From positions 217,044,204 through 217,108,203 of the forward strand of contig OY757010.1 in NCBI GenBank assembly GCA_963580285.1: a DNA stretch of 64,000 nucleotides, given 5' to 3'. How positions within the stretch are numbered: the first letter of the stretch is position 1; the number at the start of each line of letters is the position of its first letter. Below are positions 19,041-30,011 of this stretch, in pieces. Origin of the DNA: Lucinisca nassula (taxonomy: Eukaryota > Mollusca > Bivalvia > Lucinida > Lucinidae). A program made the position numbers and the translations under genes. Below the pieces are notes generated by a model that worked only from the letters and a program-made list of their open reading frames with translations, was not told where the DNA came from and did no database searches.

Positions 19041-19490
19041 ACTGCATTAAAGTCACAAATATTGTATGGTTTGTGTGCTGCGGGCCAGCGTTGGGGCTTA
19101 TAAATGTGGGCAACAAGGACTGGGATCAGCCTGCGCATTTGCGCAGTCTGACTGGGGCCCTCGCGGATTGCAACTGCCCTTCTATAGTCTGCTGGCTTTT
19201 CAAAGAGAGATGCGCGAGATCTCGTGTTAGTGAGTAATTAAGCAGGCCGATGCGGTGGGTGTGTTTGCTCAGATTGTATATGCTCATGTCTGGTCTAAAG
19301 TTTGATGAGTGGACTGCTGGTCTACATTTGGCTGTCTGATTAGGGATCAGTAGATATAGAGTTAATACGGATTGCATGAGAGGGTTAGTAGGGTATATGA
19401 TTGGCACCACTCTCGGTTACATAATATTGTACCCTCGATATGGAATTATTATATAATGAAATGAGGAGCGTATACTTTATAATCAAGTTT
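19041..19490. other. spacer with one GATCAGCCTGCGCA hairpin
   Basis: Around 19122-19160 is GATCAGCCTGCGCATTTGCG / CGCAGTCTGACTGGG, the hairpin motif shared by several MITE families here. The rest is unrecognised; a 94-residue minus-strand open frame is not supported by motifs. Confidence 0.4.
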
Positions 19491-19687
19491 TGTTTGTTTG
19501 TCTGTTTGTTTGTTTGTTTGTTTCATTGATTGATTTGAAGTTTAACATCGCCGTCAACGCTGTAAAGGTCATTTTGGAGACGTTGCTTCAAATTTTGTGG
19601 GACTTTTACCCGACATTGAGATGAAAAGACTTCTCAAGCCCTGCCGCCCAATGAAACCAATAGGGTTTATAAGCATGGACGCGCCGA

Positions 19688-19690
<3 letters not shown>
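19491..19690 (-). mobile_element. 300-bp SINE-like repeat, minus copy truncated by (TG)n
   Basis: Tail (GTTTG)n and GAAGTTTAACATCGCCGTCAA at the left, running to GTTTATAAGCATGGACGCGCC. There the copy stops and the (TG)n tract begins, where full copies continue with GACTCGCACC. Confidence 0.8.
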
Positions 19691-19743
<53 letters not shown>

Positions 19744-19823
19744 CGTGCGTGTGTGTGTGTGTGTGTGTGTGTGCGTGCGTGCGTGCGTGTGTGCATGTGT
19801 GTGTGTGTGTGTGTGTGTGTGTG
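19691..19823. repeat. (TG)n microsatellite with GCGTGC interruptions
   Basis: About 130 bp of TG/CG dinucleotide repeat. The Cys-Val and His-Thr open frames across it on both strands are low-complexity artefacts. Confidence 0.97.
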
Positions 19824-19899
19824 CTTTCGTTTTCCGCACCAAACGCAAACTTGGAGATAGTTTTCCAGGCTGAATATTTTGAAATTATGCACTTAATTA

Positions 19900-20690
19900 T
19901 ATTATAATTCCTCGGCCCTTTGGTTAGGCTGTTTTTATTTTTATTTTATTTATTTTTTTTTTTTTTTTGTCAAAGTTTTATGTCTCGGTAAGTAAGAAAC
20001 GCCAATATTGTCCGGAATACTTGATAAATCTCCTCCGAGATCTCTACAGACTCTGTTTGTTTCCGCCATATTGGCAGCAAAGCTTGTGGGACGTAGCAAC
20101 AGTAACCAAGTAGGCGGAGCATAAGATTAGATTCTCGGAAACGTCTATTAGTCTTGAATCAGTCCGAACGTTTACCAGATGGATTGTTAGTTTCTTTTAA
20201 ATATTGAAAACATCGATTTTTTGCCACGTCACCATCATAGGTGCTTGCCTTTTTATCCAGATTTCAGGAAACTTGCATGCGTTCGTAAACTACGTAGACC
20301 TGACAGTTCGCCTTTTAATGCGTAAAATAAACAAAGTCAATCTAACTAACAGTTGCAGATAACAAAGGCGGGCATTAACTCTGTGGGGAGGCTGATAACT
20401 GACTAGATCTGAATATTTATGCTGTCTTTATTTTTGAGAGTACTGAAGTTAACATTTTTACCAGCATATATAATTCAGATTTGATTTGGTATTCATTAAA
20501 CTTTCAAGGGCAAATATAAATTCATGTTAACCTGAGATCTGTTTGGTCCCTGGATGTTACAATTGGCAATATTTGGTATTATCGCAACCTTACCTGTTTT
20601 GATTTAATCATTGCTAGCTTTGTGAAAAGCAATGGCCCAAATAACATGTCATTAATTTGAGAAAACTGGCTAGATATGGTAGATGACATT
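19900..20690. other. AT-rich spacer without recognised gene
   Basis: Poly(T) at about 19940-19968. TCTCGGAAACGTCTATTAG at about 20135-20155 is the reverse complement of CTAACAGATAATAGACG-type sequence near 18010-18035, a possible remote inverted pair. Nothing coding is seen. Confidence 0.4.
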
Positions 20691-20691
20691 A

Positions 20692-20966
20692 AAACAACAC
20701 CCCCTTCACTGATGAGAAATCTGGTATATTAGTTCGTGAACGTAGCATGCACAGGCTAGCGATACAGGCTCATCTTAGTCATCTAATAATAAATAACTTG
20801 AAAGCAATTGTTATGAATAAATTTTTGTTTGTTTCTTCAAAAATTAAAACAACGTCTCCTTAACTGATGAGAATTTGTGAACGAAGTACGCACAGGTTAG
20901 CGACACAGGCTCATCTTTGCCATCTAATTAAAATAACCCGAAAGCATATGTTATGAATAATTTTAT
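20692..20966. repeat. two tandem copies of a ~135-bp unit
   Basis: Landmarks AAAACAAC..., CTGATGAGAA..., GCACAGGCTAGCGA / GCACAGGTTAGCGA, CAGGCTCATCTT and TTATGAATAA occur twice in the same order (20692-20825 and 20840-20966). Moderately diverged. Confidence 0.75.
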
Positions 20967-20996
20967 GCGTATCTTAAAAAATTACCATGCCCATAT

Positions 20997-21228
20997 GGGC
21001 CCCGTCAAGCGATTTTGGTACTTATCGCCTATGCGAGCAGCGAAGGTTCAGGCGAGCCTGCGCATCCGCGCAGTCTCGCCAGAACCTTCGCTGCTCGCCC
21101 ATACAAGCAGTGAATCAAGAGGAACCTTCAGACAGAAAGCCATATGCCTGGCCCCTCTGAATGGCTGGGCATGCGCAGTTAAAATTTGTCATGACGGAAT
21201 GCTCACACAAATTCGCTTGGCGGGGCTC
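20997..21228. mobile_element. MITE with GGGCCCCGTCAAGCG ends and 4-bp target duplication
   Basis: Left GGGCCCCGTCAAGCG and right CGCTTGGCGGGGCTC are inverted. ATAT flanks both sides (20993-20996, 21229-21232). The interior hairpin has AGCGAAGGTTCAGGCGAG / CTCGCCAGAACCTTCGCT. Sister copies at 38375-38794 and 49518-49753 carry ACAT and ATTT duplications. Confidence 0.88.
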
Positions 21229-21233
21229 ATATG

Positions 21234-21804
21234 ATTTCTGTTGTTAGTTGTAGTGATTTCCCTAGCTTTTGTGTAAGAGGTTAGCTTAGTATACCGCAAG
21301 ACAGTATTCTACATATAGGTTTTTTGTTTTCAAGTGACATGTTACGTGTGGTAAATCTGATATTTGCAATACGAGTAAATAATTTCGAATAAAAGACGTT
21401 TATAGATTGTTTTAACTTTTTACCCCAAAAGCTCAGTGCAATGAAAACGAAGATTTGCACAGATGAAAAAAAAAACTACAGCCGGTATGCCTCAAGGCTC
21501 AACGTTGGTCCTTTTTTAATTTTTTTTTCAATGTTTTAAATGATATTGTTGATACTGCTTTAAGTATAGTATGTTACTCGTATAACTACCTTAGAATTAT
21601 TTCACGATGAGCAAAGCGGTGTACGGTACATTTTAATCCAAACAAAAAGAAGCTTCATTTGTCACCTTGGAAAATATTACATGTCTACCAAATTTGGTAT
21701 TTGAAAATGTTTCAGTACTTTTTTTAATCAGCATAATCATTTGGGCGGGACAGATTTCCTTTGGTATCACAAAACCCATTCCAGGCCACTTGTGTGTGTG
21801 TGTG
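21234..21804. other. AT-rich spacer without recognised gene
   Basis: No repeat family recognised apart from short T and A runs; no exon signals with protein-level support. Confidence 0.4.
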
Positions 21805-21925
21805 CTTGTTTGTTTGATTTGAGGTTTGACGTCCCTGTCAACACTGTAAAGATCATTTTGCAGCCCATTCTATTTCTTCAATCAGAATGCGCTATTTCGC
21901 ACGGGTGTATTATCGTAATGCTGGA
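21805..21925. repeat. two short repeat fragments side by side
   Basis: 21805-21862 is the tail end of the 300-bp SINE (minus: GAGGTTTGACGTCCCTGTCAA). 21884-21925 is the right end of a type B hairpin MITE (GCACGGGTGTATTATCGTAATG in part). Confidence 0.65.
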
Positions 21926-22595
21926 CCGAGAATTAGAATGTTTCGTTTAACCCATAAATTCCCGTAATTGATACAGACAATGAGTCAGATTAGACTTCTA
22001 TGGTATCTGATCTGGGTCTACATCGTTTGCCTAACCAAGCAAATGGTTTTATGGATATCAATTGATGAGGCCTCATTAGGAGAGTCGCCAGTAAATGTGA
22101 GGCAAAAGATTCAGCCAAGCCGAACAGAAACGCGCACAATGCATAGCAAGAACTGAGGCATCACCAACACACGTGTCTTTCTCTGACCTCTGTTGATATA
22201 TCTGCAACAGACAGTTTAAAGCTAGAATCGGTCTTATCAGTCATCTTAGAACATACAAACTGTAGCATCTCTCGCATATGATTAAGACACATTGTCAGCA
22301 ATGACAGACGAACTATTATTGACCTAACACTTGGTTTTATGGATATCAAATACCCTGACATCACAACACCATAATAGCATGGCCATAAATAATCATTATC
22401 TAGATTCCGTACTAATCAGATATAGTCACGTGAACATTAGCAGCGTCACGCTACTGCGATTAATAACTTTGGGTCGATTTACAAACAGTCGATTTGACAA
22501 GAACAAGCCAATTAACGTGCAAAAAATATCGCCGATTGGTACAGCAAGAAGTTGACATACACAGGGGCTTATGAATATTCAAATTACGATAATGC
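21926..22595. other. spacer without recognised gene
   Basis: A direct repeat GGTTTTATGGATATCAA occurs at about 22043 and 22333. No coding support for the short frames present. Confidence 0.4.
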
Positions 22596-23459
22596 GGCTC
22601 TTACACTGTTACGACTTTGACCACGATTGTCCACGACTGTCCACGACCAATGGGGACCATGGAAATCGTGGCAAATCGGGGCATACACGGTTCCGATTTC
22701 ACTACCCTACGAATACTCACGACATTGCTACGACACTTCTACGAACAATCACGATTGCTGTACGATAATGGAGCCGATTTACAACGATCCTCCACGATCG
22801 ACCACGATGTCTTACGATCCTCTAGGATTCTTCTACGACTGCACCACGATTGCTTCAAGATATCAGACGATCATACACGACATCTCGCGATCCCTGCAAG
22901 ACTGCTCTACGACCAAGGCCGAATTGGCACGATGATCAAAGACTCAGTACGATCATGGAGGATTCGATACGATTTACTCACGATTAACCAAGACTTCTCC
23001 CGACCCGTCAGGATTTATAACGATCTGGGTATATAAAAGTGTTCGTCGGGATAAATCGTGCTAGCGTCGTCATCAATCGAAGTGCATTCCTGGTGAATCT
23101 TGCATTGTCGTGAGCAGTTGTCGTGATATCGTAGTAGATCGTACGGCAGTCGATACCGGAATCGTAGAGGCGTCGCAGATGATCTTGTCTCGTCGTAGCT
23201 CAATCGTGGTAGAATTCAGTCACGATTGGCCACGATTACCACGACGACGGCTCGCGACTGATCTACGATTTGAAAAATGTTGCCGACTCGTCACGAATGT
23301 TTTGAACATGTCCAAAACAGTCGTGATCACTCCCGAACTATCACGATCAACCACGATTCCTCAAGAGCTCTGCCGACTTCTCTACGACGTTGTTCACGAT
23401 TTACCACGATTTAAAAAATCGTGGTGAGTCGTGGCAAAAATCGTGACAGTGTAAGAGCC
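22596..23459. mobile_element. element built of ~10-bp CACGAT/TACGAT repeats with inverted ends
   Basis: Ends GGCTCTTACACTGTTACGA (22596 on) and ACAGTGTAAGAGCC (to 23459) are inverted. Between them the sequence is an almost continuous series of degenerate decamers with core (C/T)ACGA(T/C). It is plus-oriented from about 22610 to 23035, inverted (ATCGTR) from about 23045 to 23215, and plus again to about 23430. A consensus TATA box, TATATAAAAG, sits at 23030-23039 at the first orientation switch. Repeat-derived open frames up to 139 residues are artefacts. Terminal inverted repeats suggest a DNA transposon derivative with extended subterminal repeats; no family recognised. Confidence 0.75.
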
Positions 23460-23462
23460 CCT

Positions 23463-23687
23463 TTACACACCCATGTGACATAGTGCATTCGTTTGTATTA
23501 CAAAAATGGTGACTTTTCTGATGAAATTTTGTTTTATTTTTTCATATTTTTACTCCAAACTTAGGTTTCGGGTGCTCCTATGTCTTGGAGCAAAACTAAG
23601 AAAATTATGTTTACCCTTGTAACGCCAGATTTATTTCTTTATAACGTAGGGTTAAGAGGGGGTTTTAATGTACGTACTCGATAACAG
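23463..23687. mobile_element. hairpin-family MITE copy, core hairpin lost
   Basis: Type B sequence (ATGTGACATAGTGCATT ... TGACTTTTCTGATGAAAT) with only a short remnant where the core hairpin should be (GGTTTCGGGTGCTCCTATGT). Immediately abuts the next copy. Confidence 0.7.
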
Positions 23688-23956
23688 TATTACGAAAACA
23701 TGCCAAAACAGACAGCGCCGAAAAATGGAAATTTTACTATGAAAAAGTGTGCTATTTTTCTTATTGCTGCTCGAAATACAGGTTGCGTGTTCACGTTAGA
23801 ACCGCCTCATCGAGGCGGATCTAACGTGTACCCACAATCTATATATTAGAGCAACAATAAAAAATAAGGTTTACCTCTGCTCTGTAAACCCCAGTTTTAC
23901 TATATAGAAGTTGGGTGCAAGGGGAGGCAGAATTATATAGGCGTGTTTTCGTGATG
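23688..23956. mobile_element. hairpin MITE copy, type A
   Basis: From ATTACGAAAACATGCC to GGCGTGTTTTCGTGATG with central AGAACCGCCTCATCGAGGCG stem. Confidence 0.85.
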
Positions 23957-24604
23957 GTATAATTATGATTGGTAAACACCCTTTAGGAACTGATCGAATC
24001 AGAACCTAAAGCCGAGCCCAAACATCAAAGGGAAAGATGGACAAATAATTTTAACAATCACAGGCGACAGGCCAAGTTAAACATATGACAACTCAGTTAC
24101 TTTTACTTAGGCACACCGGAGTGTTAACATGAAAACATTTCAAAATTGGACAGCACCGGACACAAACAAAACAAAAGCTCAATGGAAGTACCGGGTCTGT
24201 AGGGCCGCTTAGTGTCCAAATAACGCTTAGTATGCACTCGCAACGCTTGGTGTTCTTATGGATACTACGCGTTATGTGGACGCTTAGTGTCCGATTTGCC
24301 AAATTGACAACAGGCGTCGGTCATGTAGATCGGAATACAGTATCAACCGCTGGTGCCCACTTTTTTTGAAAGTATTACAGATTTGATCAGATTTTGTTTG
24401 AGGGGGAGGGAGTTGGGTTACGGCCTTTCAAGATTATTTCGCTTATATCGAGGCGATCGTTAATCAGACGTGGGAGAAAACCGGAGTACCCGGAGAAAAA
24501 CGATCTGATATTCTGTTGCAGAACCTGGCGTCTCACATGTGACTGAAGCCAGGCTCCAACCACTTGATCAGAATTTAACATACAACGTACAGAAGTGACA
24601 TGTT
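23957..24604. other. spacer with ACCGGAGTACCCGGAGAAAA block
   Basis: The block at about 24479-24500 is shared with 14590-14612 and marks an unidentified dispersed repeat. The rest is unrecognised. Confidence 0.4.
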
Positions 24605-24768
24605 ACGCATTTTGGCTTGCATCGGGATATATTTATATCTGGACCTATTTCACGGTCCAGTGATTTTACCTTATATCTTGAAGACTTTTTGATGTATGAA
24701 CATCAAACTTCAGGATCATGAGACAGTACGACCTGATATTTGACCAACAAATATTGGCCACTGTGACC

Positions 24769-25047
24769 CATTACGATAACACACCCGTGCGACATAGTGC
24801 ATTTTTCACATCTCCAAAATGGCCATTTTTCTGATGAAAATCCGATATATTTTTCTTATAAATAATGCAAACATAGATTGTGGGTGCTCGTTAGAACCGC
24901 CTCATTGAGGCGGTTCTAACGAGTACCCACAATCTATGTCTTGGAGCAAAAATAAGAAAAATAATGTATACCCCCGTAAACCCCATTTTTCTCTATATAA
25001 AGTGGGGTATAGGGGGGTATTCATTTCACGGACTTGTTCACGTGATG
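24769..25047. mobile_element. hairpin MITE copy, type B, reverse order
   Basis: Begins CATTACGATAACACACCCGT and ends GACTTGTTCACGTGATG, the reverse orientation of copy 1782-2060. Central stem AGAACCGCCTCATTGAGGCG is intact. Confidence 0.9.
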
Positions 25048-25148
25048 GATATGAACACGGTCGAGTGATTTTACCATTTTTCCTGAAGACTTTCTGATCT
25101 ATGAACACCATACCTTGGTATAATGAGTCAGTATAATCCGATATTTAG

Positions 25149-25311
25149 AAGCCATCGTGGTGTAGTGGTTACGCTACGTGCCTTGTAAACCAGGGGTCGC
25201 AGGATCGATCCCGGGCTTCTCCAGACTTTTGGATGAATCTTTAAACCGAGGTCCCGTCTCCGTATGACCTAAGCTGTTGGTGGGACGTAAAACTCAAACA
25301 CTCACTCACTC
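25149..25311 (+). mobile_element. tRNA-derived SINE, copy S1
   Basis: A-box-like TGGTGTAGTGGTTACGCTA, B-box GGATCGATCCC, unique body CCGAGGTCCCGTCTCCGTAT, tail GACGTAAAACTCAAACACTC plus (ACTC)n. A short CCGATATTT duplication flanks it. Other copies: 29844, 38422, 40646, 46464. Confidence 0.85.
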
Positions 25312-25962
25312 ATAACCCGATATTTGACCCCAAAATAAATGTAGGTCACCATGACCTTTATTTTATCATCCAGTGATTTTGCCTCATATCCTGAAGATAT
25401 TATGATATATGAACACCACATCTTGGTATTTTGAGTCAGTAAGACCCCATAGTTGACCTAAAAATAAATGTAGGTCACCATGACTTGTATTCATGGTAAG
25501 TTGATTTGCGTTAAATCATGAATACTTTCTGGTATAGGAACACCTTACTTTTGTATAATGAGCAAGTATGACTCGATATTTTACCTCAAAATAAATGTAG
25601 GTCACCAAGACCTTTATTTCATGGTCCAGTGATTTTGGCTCATATCCTGAAGATCTTTTGACATATAAACACCATACTTCGGGATTATAGTCAGTATGAT
25701 CGGACATTTGACCTATAATTCATCCTCCAGGGATTTTGCCTTATATCTTGCAAACAATTTAATGTATGAACTTTAGTATTACGAGCCAGTTTTATTGGTG
25801 CTAGTTTTGGGGTCGGTATTGGACGATAGGCTTTCTCAGCTATACCACAAATCTGAGGCCTCAAATAACATCTGCAATCGAGTATACGGAATTGAGTAAG
25901 AGCCCGGATTTGTGGTCTGATAACTGCACGGAGACACTAAAATATAAATTTGGTATCAATGT

Positions 25963-26171
25963 ACAGTAAAATTCCCCTATTAAGACCACCTAAAATTAAG
26001 ACTAAATCTGATTTTAAAAGCATATTAACCGGTTTTTAGTTATTCTTTCTTTGTCTTTTCTATACTCAGTGTCTCATAATGAGAGACCGCCTTTGGGACT
26101 GTTCAAAAGTGGTCTTTAAGACCACTTTTGAATAGTCCCAAAGGTGGTCTTAATATGGGAATTTCACTATA
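25963..26171. mobile_element. MITE with CAAAAGTGGTCTT hairpin, copy 2
   Basis: ACAGTAAAATTCCCCTATTA at the left and ATATGGGAATTTCACTATA at the right are inverted. The central stem is GACTGTTCAAAAGTGGTCTT / AAGACCACTTTTGAATAGTC. Confidence 0.88.
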
Positions 26172-26208
26172 TTGTACATGTGCGGTGACTTGATTACATA
26201 AACTAGAC

Positions 26209-26486
26209 CATCACGTAAACAAGTCCGTGAAATGAAGACCCCCTAAACCCCACTTTGTATAGAGTAAACTGGGGTTTACGGGGGTAAACATTATTTTTCT
26301 TATTTCTGCTCCAAGATATGGGTTGTGGGTACTCGTTAGAACCGCCTCATTGAGGCGGTTCTAACGAGCACCCTCAACCTATGTTTTGAGCATTTATAAG
26401 AAAAATATCACTGATTTTCATCAGAAAAGTAGCCATTTTGATGGTGTGAAAAAAGCACTATGTCGCACGGGTGAGTTATCGTAATG
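26209..26486. mobile_element. hairpin MITE copy, type B
   Basis: Complete, from CATCACGTAAACAAGTCCGT to GTGAGTTATCGTAATG, with an intact core hairpin. Confidence 0.9.
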
Positions 26487-26694
26487 CACAGGAAGTGAGT
26501 TTGTCGCACAAGATTTACGTTATATCCCGTGTTGACTACGTCTAGTAAGAAGTATCATCGTAGATATGCATTTAAGGACCTCTTCTTTCAATTATCCCGG
26601 AAAAAGTCTATTTTGTCATTCATAAAACAAGTATGTCATATCCGTTCTTCTGACATACAAACTGATGTGATATCAACTAACATTGCAACATGTA

Positions 26695-26770
26695 TCGAAG
26701 CGCCTTGGTCCATTGGTTAGAGTATTCGGCAAATGTGCTTGAGATCGCGGATACGAGTCCTACTCATACC
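26695..26770 (+). mobile_element. tRNA-like SINE head (weak)
   Basis: CCTTGGTCCATTGGTTAGAG and ATACGAGTCCT resemble A- and B-box regions, followed by an A-run. Too diverged to be a tRNA gene. Confidence 0.35.
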
Positions 26771-26831
26771 AGTGAATGAAAAAAAAAAAGTTCCGCACAT
26801 TTCTGAAATGAACAAAGCTATATATATGTAG

Positions 26832-27066
26832 ACCATTTTGGAGACGTTGCTTCCAATTTTGTGGGACTTTTACCCGACATTGAGATGAAATGACATCTCA
26901 AGCCCTCCCACACAATGAAACCAGTAGGGTTTCTATGTACCGTCCGACTCGTACCATTTTGCCTGGGCATGCTTAGATCCTCTAAACGATTTACCAGTTG
27001 TCATATGCGGTCGGTTTCAACTCCGCGTGGAAACACAATGCAGCCCAATCTATTTATCTAAGACGG
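26832..27066 (-). mobile_element. 300-bp SINE-like repeat, minus copy of a head-to-head pair
   Basis: Minus copy missing part of the tail, running from the GACCATTTTGGAGACGTTGC block to AATGCAGCCCAATCTATTT, then meeting the plus copy at 27069. Confidence 0.82.
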
Positions 27067-27068
27067 CC

Positions 27069-27364
27069 CTCTTAGGGGCTTGAAGAAAAATATGGACTGC
27101 ATGATGCTTCCACGCAGAGCTAAATACGGCCTGCACACTAGTACTAGTAAATCGCTTAGAGGATCTAAGCCTGTCAAGGAACCGCGGTGCGAGGTGCGAG
27201 GACCGTCCATGCTAATAAACCCTATTGGTTTCATTAGGCGACAGGGCTTGAGATGTCATTTCATCTCAATGTCGGGTTTACAAAAATGCCACAAAATTTG
27301 AAGCAACGTCTCCAAAATGACCTTTACAGTGTTGACGGGGACGTTAAACCTCAAACAAACAAAT
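27069..27364 (+). mobile_element. 300-bp SINE-like repeat, plus copy of a head-to-head pair
   Basis: Head CCCTCTTAGGGGCTTGAAG to GACGTTAAACCTCAAAC plus (AAAC)n. With 26832-27066 it forms a large inverted repeat. Confidence 0.85.
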
Positions 27365-27429
27365 AAAATTTCTCTAAGCCCGGGTGCAAATGATGTATAA
27401 ATTAGCATTCTTCGTTAGAGAATCTATCA

Positions 27430-27717
27430 AATGGGCTTGAAGAAATATATGGGCTGCATGATGCTTCCACGCAGAGCTGAATCCGGCCGGCACACTAGTA
27501 CTGGTAAACCGCCTAGAGGATCTAAGCCTGTCCAGGAACCGCGGTGCGAGGTGGACCGTCCATGCTAATAAACCCTATTGGTTTCATTGGGCGACAGGGC
27601 TTGAGAAGTCATTTCATCTCGATGTCGGGTAAAAGTCCCACAAAATTGGAAGCAACGTCTCCAAAATGACCTTTACAGTGTTGACGGGGACGTTAAACCT
27701 CAAATCAAACAAACAAA
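27430..27717 (+). mobile_element. 300-bp SINE-like repeat, third adjacent copy
   Basis: GGGCTTGAAGAAATATATGG to CAAATCAAACAAACAA. Very close in sequence to the 27069 copy. Confidence 0.88.
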
Positions 27718-28506
27718 TCCAAAAAAATCAAATGAAACATAAGAAACGAACCTTTGGCGAGTTAAATAAATGCAATATAAAACCACCACGGGTTTAACCA
27801 ACGGCCAGCCTGGCCAAGAAAAGACTTGTCTACTCGACAGCTTTCCGTTCTGTGTTGTCGGCCTTGCGTCCAAAGAATATACTTTCCATAGAACTTATTG
27901 AACTTCACAACTGTGATAAGTGAACGTGCAGAGGTCGTAAAAAGCTAAAAGACATACTTCATAACCGCCTCGGCCACACATAGAAAAAAAAAACTCTTTA
28001 CTAGCCGGATCTTGCACCGTCCGACTCCAATCGTTTCCCTAAACTGAAATTCGACATGCGTGATCGCCACTTTCGAGGTGACACTGACGTCATTGATACT
28101 GTTTCAGACTAAACTAAAGAATAAGATGCTGCCTTCTTCCAACAAGTGGTTGCAAAGCTTGAAAATGCATGAAGGTCACGGAGACTGTGTTGAAAAAAAA
28201 AACGATTAACCCATTATATACTAGTGGACTCTTCCATTGCTATATGTTGGACGAGTCCATTTGTCATATAAGGGGTGTCAGGCCTATTTTTTATTTTTTT
28301 TTGTTGTTGTTGTTTATTCTAATTGTGATGGAAAATCTGTTAGCAAATAGTGCAGGCCTGATCAAACGACGCGTTCTGCGGCGTCTGATCTGGGTCTGCA
28401 CTGTTTGCCAAGGTACCCCTTTATATTTATTTATTAGGGTTTCCCGCATACGATTGGTTGAATGATGACTTTACCTAGCGAGTTTTTTTTAAGTGCCTTC
28501 CTTCAT
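27718..28506. other. spacer with one GATCAAACGACGCG hairpin fragment
   Basis: Around 28340-28415 lies a copy of the TTAA-MITE hairpin (CAGGCCTGATCAAACG ... GCGTCTGATCTGGGTCTG) with ATTAACCCATTATA at 28205; the right end is not found. The rest is unrecognised. Confidence 0.45.
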
Positions 28507-28757
28507 GTTAACAAATCAGTGTAGTGAACACCCCTATAAACTCCCACTTTTTATAGAGAAAATTTGGTATACAGATGTATACACTATTTTGCTTATTTCT
28601 GTTCCAATGCATAGGTTGTGAGTACTCGTTAGAACCGCCTCAGTGAGTCAGTTCTAGCGAGTACAACAACCCATGTTTGGAGTATAAATAAGAAAAAATA
28701 TCACAAGATTTCATCGGAAAAGTACTCATTTAATGCCCTAGGTGTGTTATCGTAATG
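28507..28757. mobile_element. hairpin MITE copy with variant left end
   Basis: Left end reads GTTAACAAATCAGTGTAGTG, as at 34098, instead of CATCACG. The core hairpin is partly decayed and the right end is type B (GTGTTATCGTAATG). Confidence 0.8.
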
Positions 28758-29187
28758 GTATAGAAATCATCAAACACGGTATGCCATTTTTTCATTTCAT
28801 GCCCCATATCAGCCCGAGGGCCGAAGAAATGGTCGAGAGCTGATATGAAATATGAAGAACGCCAGTTCATAATCTGTTTTGTATATATTTTCCCAACATA
28901 TCTCTTTATTCTACAAAATCTTGAAAAGTTGATGGATTGTTGGCTAAATTTTAAACTTTTGCATAAAACGAAATAAAGTTGGATGCAGAAAAGCAAACTA
29001 AATGTACATTAAATAGTAAATAAAGGGTGGCCTTATTTTAGCATTTCATAATGACATTTATTTTGACTTATTTATTCACTTAGGAGAAACTTTAAAAAGG
29101 TTATATATAAATATTAATGTTTACAAAGAAAAGAGGTGTTTTCTTAGATCTTTGAAATTTTAACTTATTATTTATTTTATTTTATTA

Positions 29188-29225
<38 letters not shown>

Positions 29226-29413
29226 TTTGACAAAACTTATGGCGCCTGTATCTTTTTTTTATCGATGATGAGAAAACATCTGCGGTGTCCTCAGGCTAGT
29301 GACAACACAAATCAGCCTGTCCCAGGGATATACTGTCGGTTACAGTATCGAGTCACATGGACAATCAAGACTGATCTAAGCGTTTTCTCCTGATGCGGCG
29401 CATATCACCAATA
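28758..29413. other. AT-rich spacer with (TTA)n
   Basis: (TTA/ATT)n at about 29170-29227. Around 28785-28860 TTTCATTTCATGCC...GATATGAAATATGAAG forms a loose inverted repeat. No gene recognised. Confidence 0.4.
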
Positions 29414-29664
29414 CATCACCAAAACAAGCCTATTTAATTTTGATCCCATTGAACCCCAGCATTATATAGTAAAACTGGGGTTTACAGGGATAACCCTAAT
29501 TTTCTTATTTCTGCTCTAAAATATGAAGCGGTTATAACGTGTCTATATTTTGAACAGAAATAAGAAAAAAAAAACATTTTTTCATCTTAAAATTTTCGTG
29601 TGTTTTTTTTTTTTTTTCGGCGGTAAAAGTTACGATGTATTTGTAAAGGTGTGTTTTCGTAATG
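29414..29664. mobile_element. hairpin MITE copy, core hairpin mostly deleted
   Basis: CATCACCAAAACAAGCC to GTGTTTTCGTAATG. The core is reduced to AATATGAAGCGGTTATAACG, so half the stem was lost. Confidence 0.8.
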
Positions 29665-29843
29665 TTTGAAATTTTGTTGAGTGTCTGGAAGCGGCGTTGC
29701 TGCCAATAGAACGAAAGCCGAGTGTTCTTACGTCAGATACCTGATAAGGCTTCCTGGCCTCGTGCTAACAGCTCAAAATGTATCGTATACCCCAACACGA
29801 TACAAATATAATTATAATAAACTACTTATTGGCCCTTTGAATA

Positions 29844-30011
29844 GAGGCCACCGTGGTGTATTGAATATGCTACTCGCCTTGTAAACCAGGGGTCGCATGA
29901 TCGATCCCGGGCTTCTCCGGACTTTCGGATGATTCTTTAAACCGAGGTCTCGTCTCCGTATCACCTTAGCTGTTGGTGAGACGTAAAACTCTAACAATCA
30001 CTCACTCACAC
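29844..30011 (+). mobile_element. tRNA-derived SINE, copy S2
   Basis: GAGGCCACCGTGGTGTATTG start, GATCGATCCCGGG B-box region, (ACTC)n tail. CTTTGAATAG flanks both sides as target duplication. Confidence 0.85.

Larger units (their letters stand above)
24605..25790. repeat. ~127-bp tandem repeat array interrupted by a MITE and a SINE
   Basis: Units with CCAGTGATTTTGCCTCATAT, CCTGAAGA, ATGAACACCATACTT, GAGTCAGTATGA and AATAAATGTAGGTCACCATG recur about seven times. A hairpin MITE (24769-25047) and a tRNA SINE (25149-25311) are inserted in it. Non-coding. Confidence 0.8.

Noticed and set aside
19569..19907. His-Thr and Cys-Val repeat proteins
   Set aside because: Both strands of a (TG)n microsatellite.
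22617..23036. 139-residue and overlapping 102-residue open frames
   Set aside because: Arise from CACGAT decamers in all frames; no biased frame and inverted repeats on both strands.
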